DNA of 64,000 nucleotides from Alphaproteobacteria bacterium (lineage in GTDB: Bacteria; Bacteroidota; Bacteroidia; Bacteroidales; FEN-979). Of the stretch, positions 62,772 to 64,000 are shown one piece after another. Made by a program: the position numbers and the translations under genes. The notes under the pieces are model-generated. The model was not told where the DNA came from and did no database searches. It saw only the letters and a program-made list of their open reading frames with translations. The first letter of the stretch is position 1, and every line of letters starts with the position of its first letter. Location of the stretch: the NCBI GenBank assembly GCA_009928665.1, contig SACF01000005.1:1-64000 (forward strand). The letters run 5' to 3'.

Positions 62772-64000
62772 TTGTTTAAAGGGATTTCAATGTTAAATGT
62801 GGTTCCGTTTCCCGACTGGCTATCGAGGCTGATATCCCATCCGTGGGCCCGGCAAATATTCTTTACGTAGTAGAGTCCGAGCCCGAACCCCTTCACATCG
62901 TGGATATTCCCGGAGGGCACCCTGAAAAATTTCCGGAAGACCTGCTTATGGTAACGTGGGGCGATTCCCGGCCCCCGATCCTGCACCGAAAGTACCATGC
63001 AGTCTGGTTTCAGGAGGGTCCGGATGGTGATCGTGGGATTTTCCCCGCCGTATTTTACGGCGTTGTCGAGCAGGTTGAACAGGATGTTGGTCAGGTGCAG
63101 GACATCCGCCTCTACAGGGGTCAGGCGTTTATCGGTCAGGGTATCGACTTGGATCCCGTTGTTCCTGTTCATCCGGAAGGTTTCGGCAACAGTTTCGACC
63201 AGGGTGTTCAAATCGATCGCCTCCTTTTTTAACTGTATTCCCTGGGTCTCCATCTTCGCAATCTGAAGCACTTTTTCCACCTGCTGGATGATCCGGTTGT
63301 TCTCCTGTTTAATCACCGAGGCATAGGTGTGCAGCCGGTCCGGTTCATTCAGGATCCCCGGCTGCAACAGCACATCCGCCGCGATGTGGATGCTCGAGAG
63401 CGGGGTTTTGAATTCGTGGGTCATGTTGTTGATAAAATCCTTTTGCATTTCGGAACCCCGTTTCTGCTGTAGAATCACGAAGATGGAATAAACGAAAAAA
63501 ATGATCGAGAGCAGCAGGATTGCGGTCAGAAAAAACCAGAGCGTCATGTTCCCGGCGAGCGTGTTCCGGATCCCGGGAAACCGGATCCCGAAATAATAGA
63601 TGTATTTGTCATACTTGGGGAGGGTCGACGACAGTTTAACAGGCTTCCCGGAACCGTCCTCCGAAATATAGGTTCCATAAACCATCTTGTCGTTATGACA
63701 ATCGTAAATGGCATATTCATAGTCGGTTTTCAGGTTCAGCCGGTTGAATTCGGTTTTCAGATAATACTCGAGGATGTTGGCGTCGATCATGCTGTTCACA
63801 TCCACCACGTAATAGTTTGACGACAGTTGATTTACCGGATTGACGGTCGACGGGATCGACTGATTCAGTTTGCTGATCTTGTCGGCAACATTGGTAAGGG
63901 CGATGACGACCGTTTGGTGGAATTGCTTTTCTTTAATATTCCATGCCTGCAGCAGAAAGTAAAGTTGGACCCCGATGATGGCAATGATGGAAAATGCCCC
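62768..64000 (-). CDS. Sensor histidine kinase, N-terminus beyond the window
   Basis: The kinase stop is at 62768; the frame is open to the right edge, giving at least 410 residues. An outer (periplasmic) sensor region with IKEKQFHQTVVIALTNVADKI and SNYYVVDVNS is followed by a transmembrane helix (LWFFLTAILLLSIIFFVYSIFV). The kinase core comes next, with NMTHEFKTPLSSIH (phospho-accepting His), NLLDNAVKYGG, DRGPGIAPRYH and GFGLGLYYVK. The start codon and first transmembrane helix lie partly outside. It is the RprX-like partner of the regulator just upstream in the operon (four-base overlap). Confidence 0.9.
   Translation of the reverse strand, partial: GAFSIIAIIGVQLYFLLQAWNIKEKQFHQTVVIALTNVADKISKLNQSIPSTVNPVNQLSSNYYVVDVNSMIDANILEYYLKTEFNRLNLKTDYEYAIYDCHNDKMVYGTYISEDGSGKPVKLSSTLPKYDKYIYYFGIRFPGIRNTLAGNMTLWFFLTAILLLSIIFFVYSIFVILQQKRGSEMQKDFINNMTHEFKTPLSSIHIAADVLLQPGILNEPDRLHTYASVIKQENNRIIQQVEKVLQIAKMETQGIQLKKEAIDLNTLVETVAETFRMNRNNGIQVDTLTDKRLTPVEADVLHLTNILFNLLDNAVKYGGENPTITIRTLLKPDCMVLSVQDRGPGIAPRYHKQVFRKFFRVPSGNIHDVKGFGLGLYYVKNICRAHGWDISLDSQSGNGTTFNIEIPLNK

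Overview
The window looks like a chromosomal contig of a Bacteroidota bacterium, probably of the Bacteroidales/Marinilabiliales kind. The evidence is several proteins ending in type IX secretion (T9SS) sorting domains, TAnnTTTG -7 promoter boxes, PorT-type barrels, a FISUMP-domain protein, adenosylcobalamin-dependent ribonucleotide reductase, and roughly half GC. The first ~520 bases do not fit. They encode part of a sugar-type ABC permease in a different codon style and run into a glycosyltransferase truncated in mid-gene, so the left end is probably an assembly chimera or a real recombination scar.

Layout. 0.5-5.9 kb: truncated LPS heptosyltransferase, a metallo-beta-lactamase-fold hydrolase, a large pseudo-peptidase/beta-propeller/barrel protein and a YhbP-like protein. 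6-17 kb: housekeeping genes (class II nrdJ, radical SAM protein, polyprenyl diphosphate synthase, PhoR/PhoB-like pair, PorT-like barrel, ubiX, queG, ruvB) with odd modular repeat elements between them. 17-20.6 kb: a UspA-SPOR-UspA operon and class II fructose-bisphosphate aldolase. 21-24.7 kb: tRNA-Arg(CCG) followed by a 3.6-kb AT-rich islet that ends in a 17-bp copy of the tRNA 3' end, so a likely integrated-element remnant. It holds a FISUMP protein, a Cys-rich membrane peptide, an MBOAT-like protein and a START-domain protein.

25-51 kb is dominated by surface biology: a 1995-residue cohesin/PKD-like adhesin, an 840-residue S74-chaperone fibre protein, a 1134-residue LamG/Fn3/PKD-like protein, an M1 peptidase and two further T9SS cargo proteins. 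Sensory genes lie among them (a TPR histidine kinase, and a FIST protein with a PAS-HK-REC hybrid kinase). 51-52 kb is decayed DNA with a toxin-like remnant. 52-64 kb holds tRNA-Ala(CGC), a double-length UvrA with four ABC ATPase modules, an ECF sigma/membrane-protein pair, small membrane proteins (DedA, UPF0316, SMR) and a second two-component pair cut by the window end.

The most unusual signal is not a gene. It is a family of composite intergenic elements built from a shared vocabulary of short degenerate repeat blocks in the same order, usually starting within a few bases of a stop codon. Also notable are the tandem UvrA2-like fusion, a protein made of four exact 25-residue repeats, and the tRNA-Arg islet.
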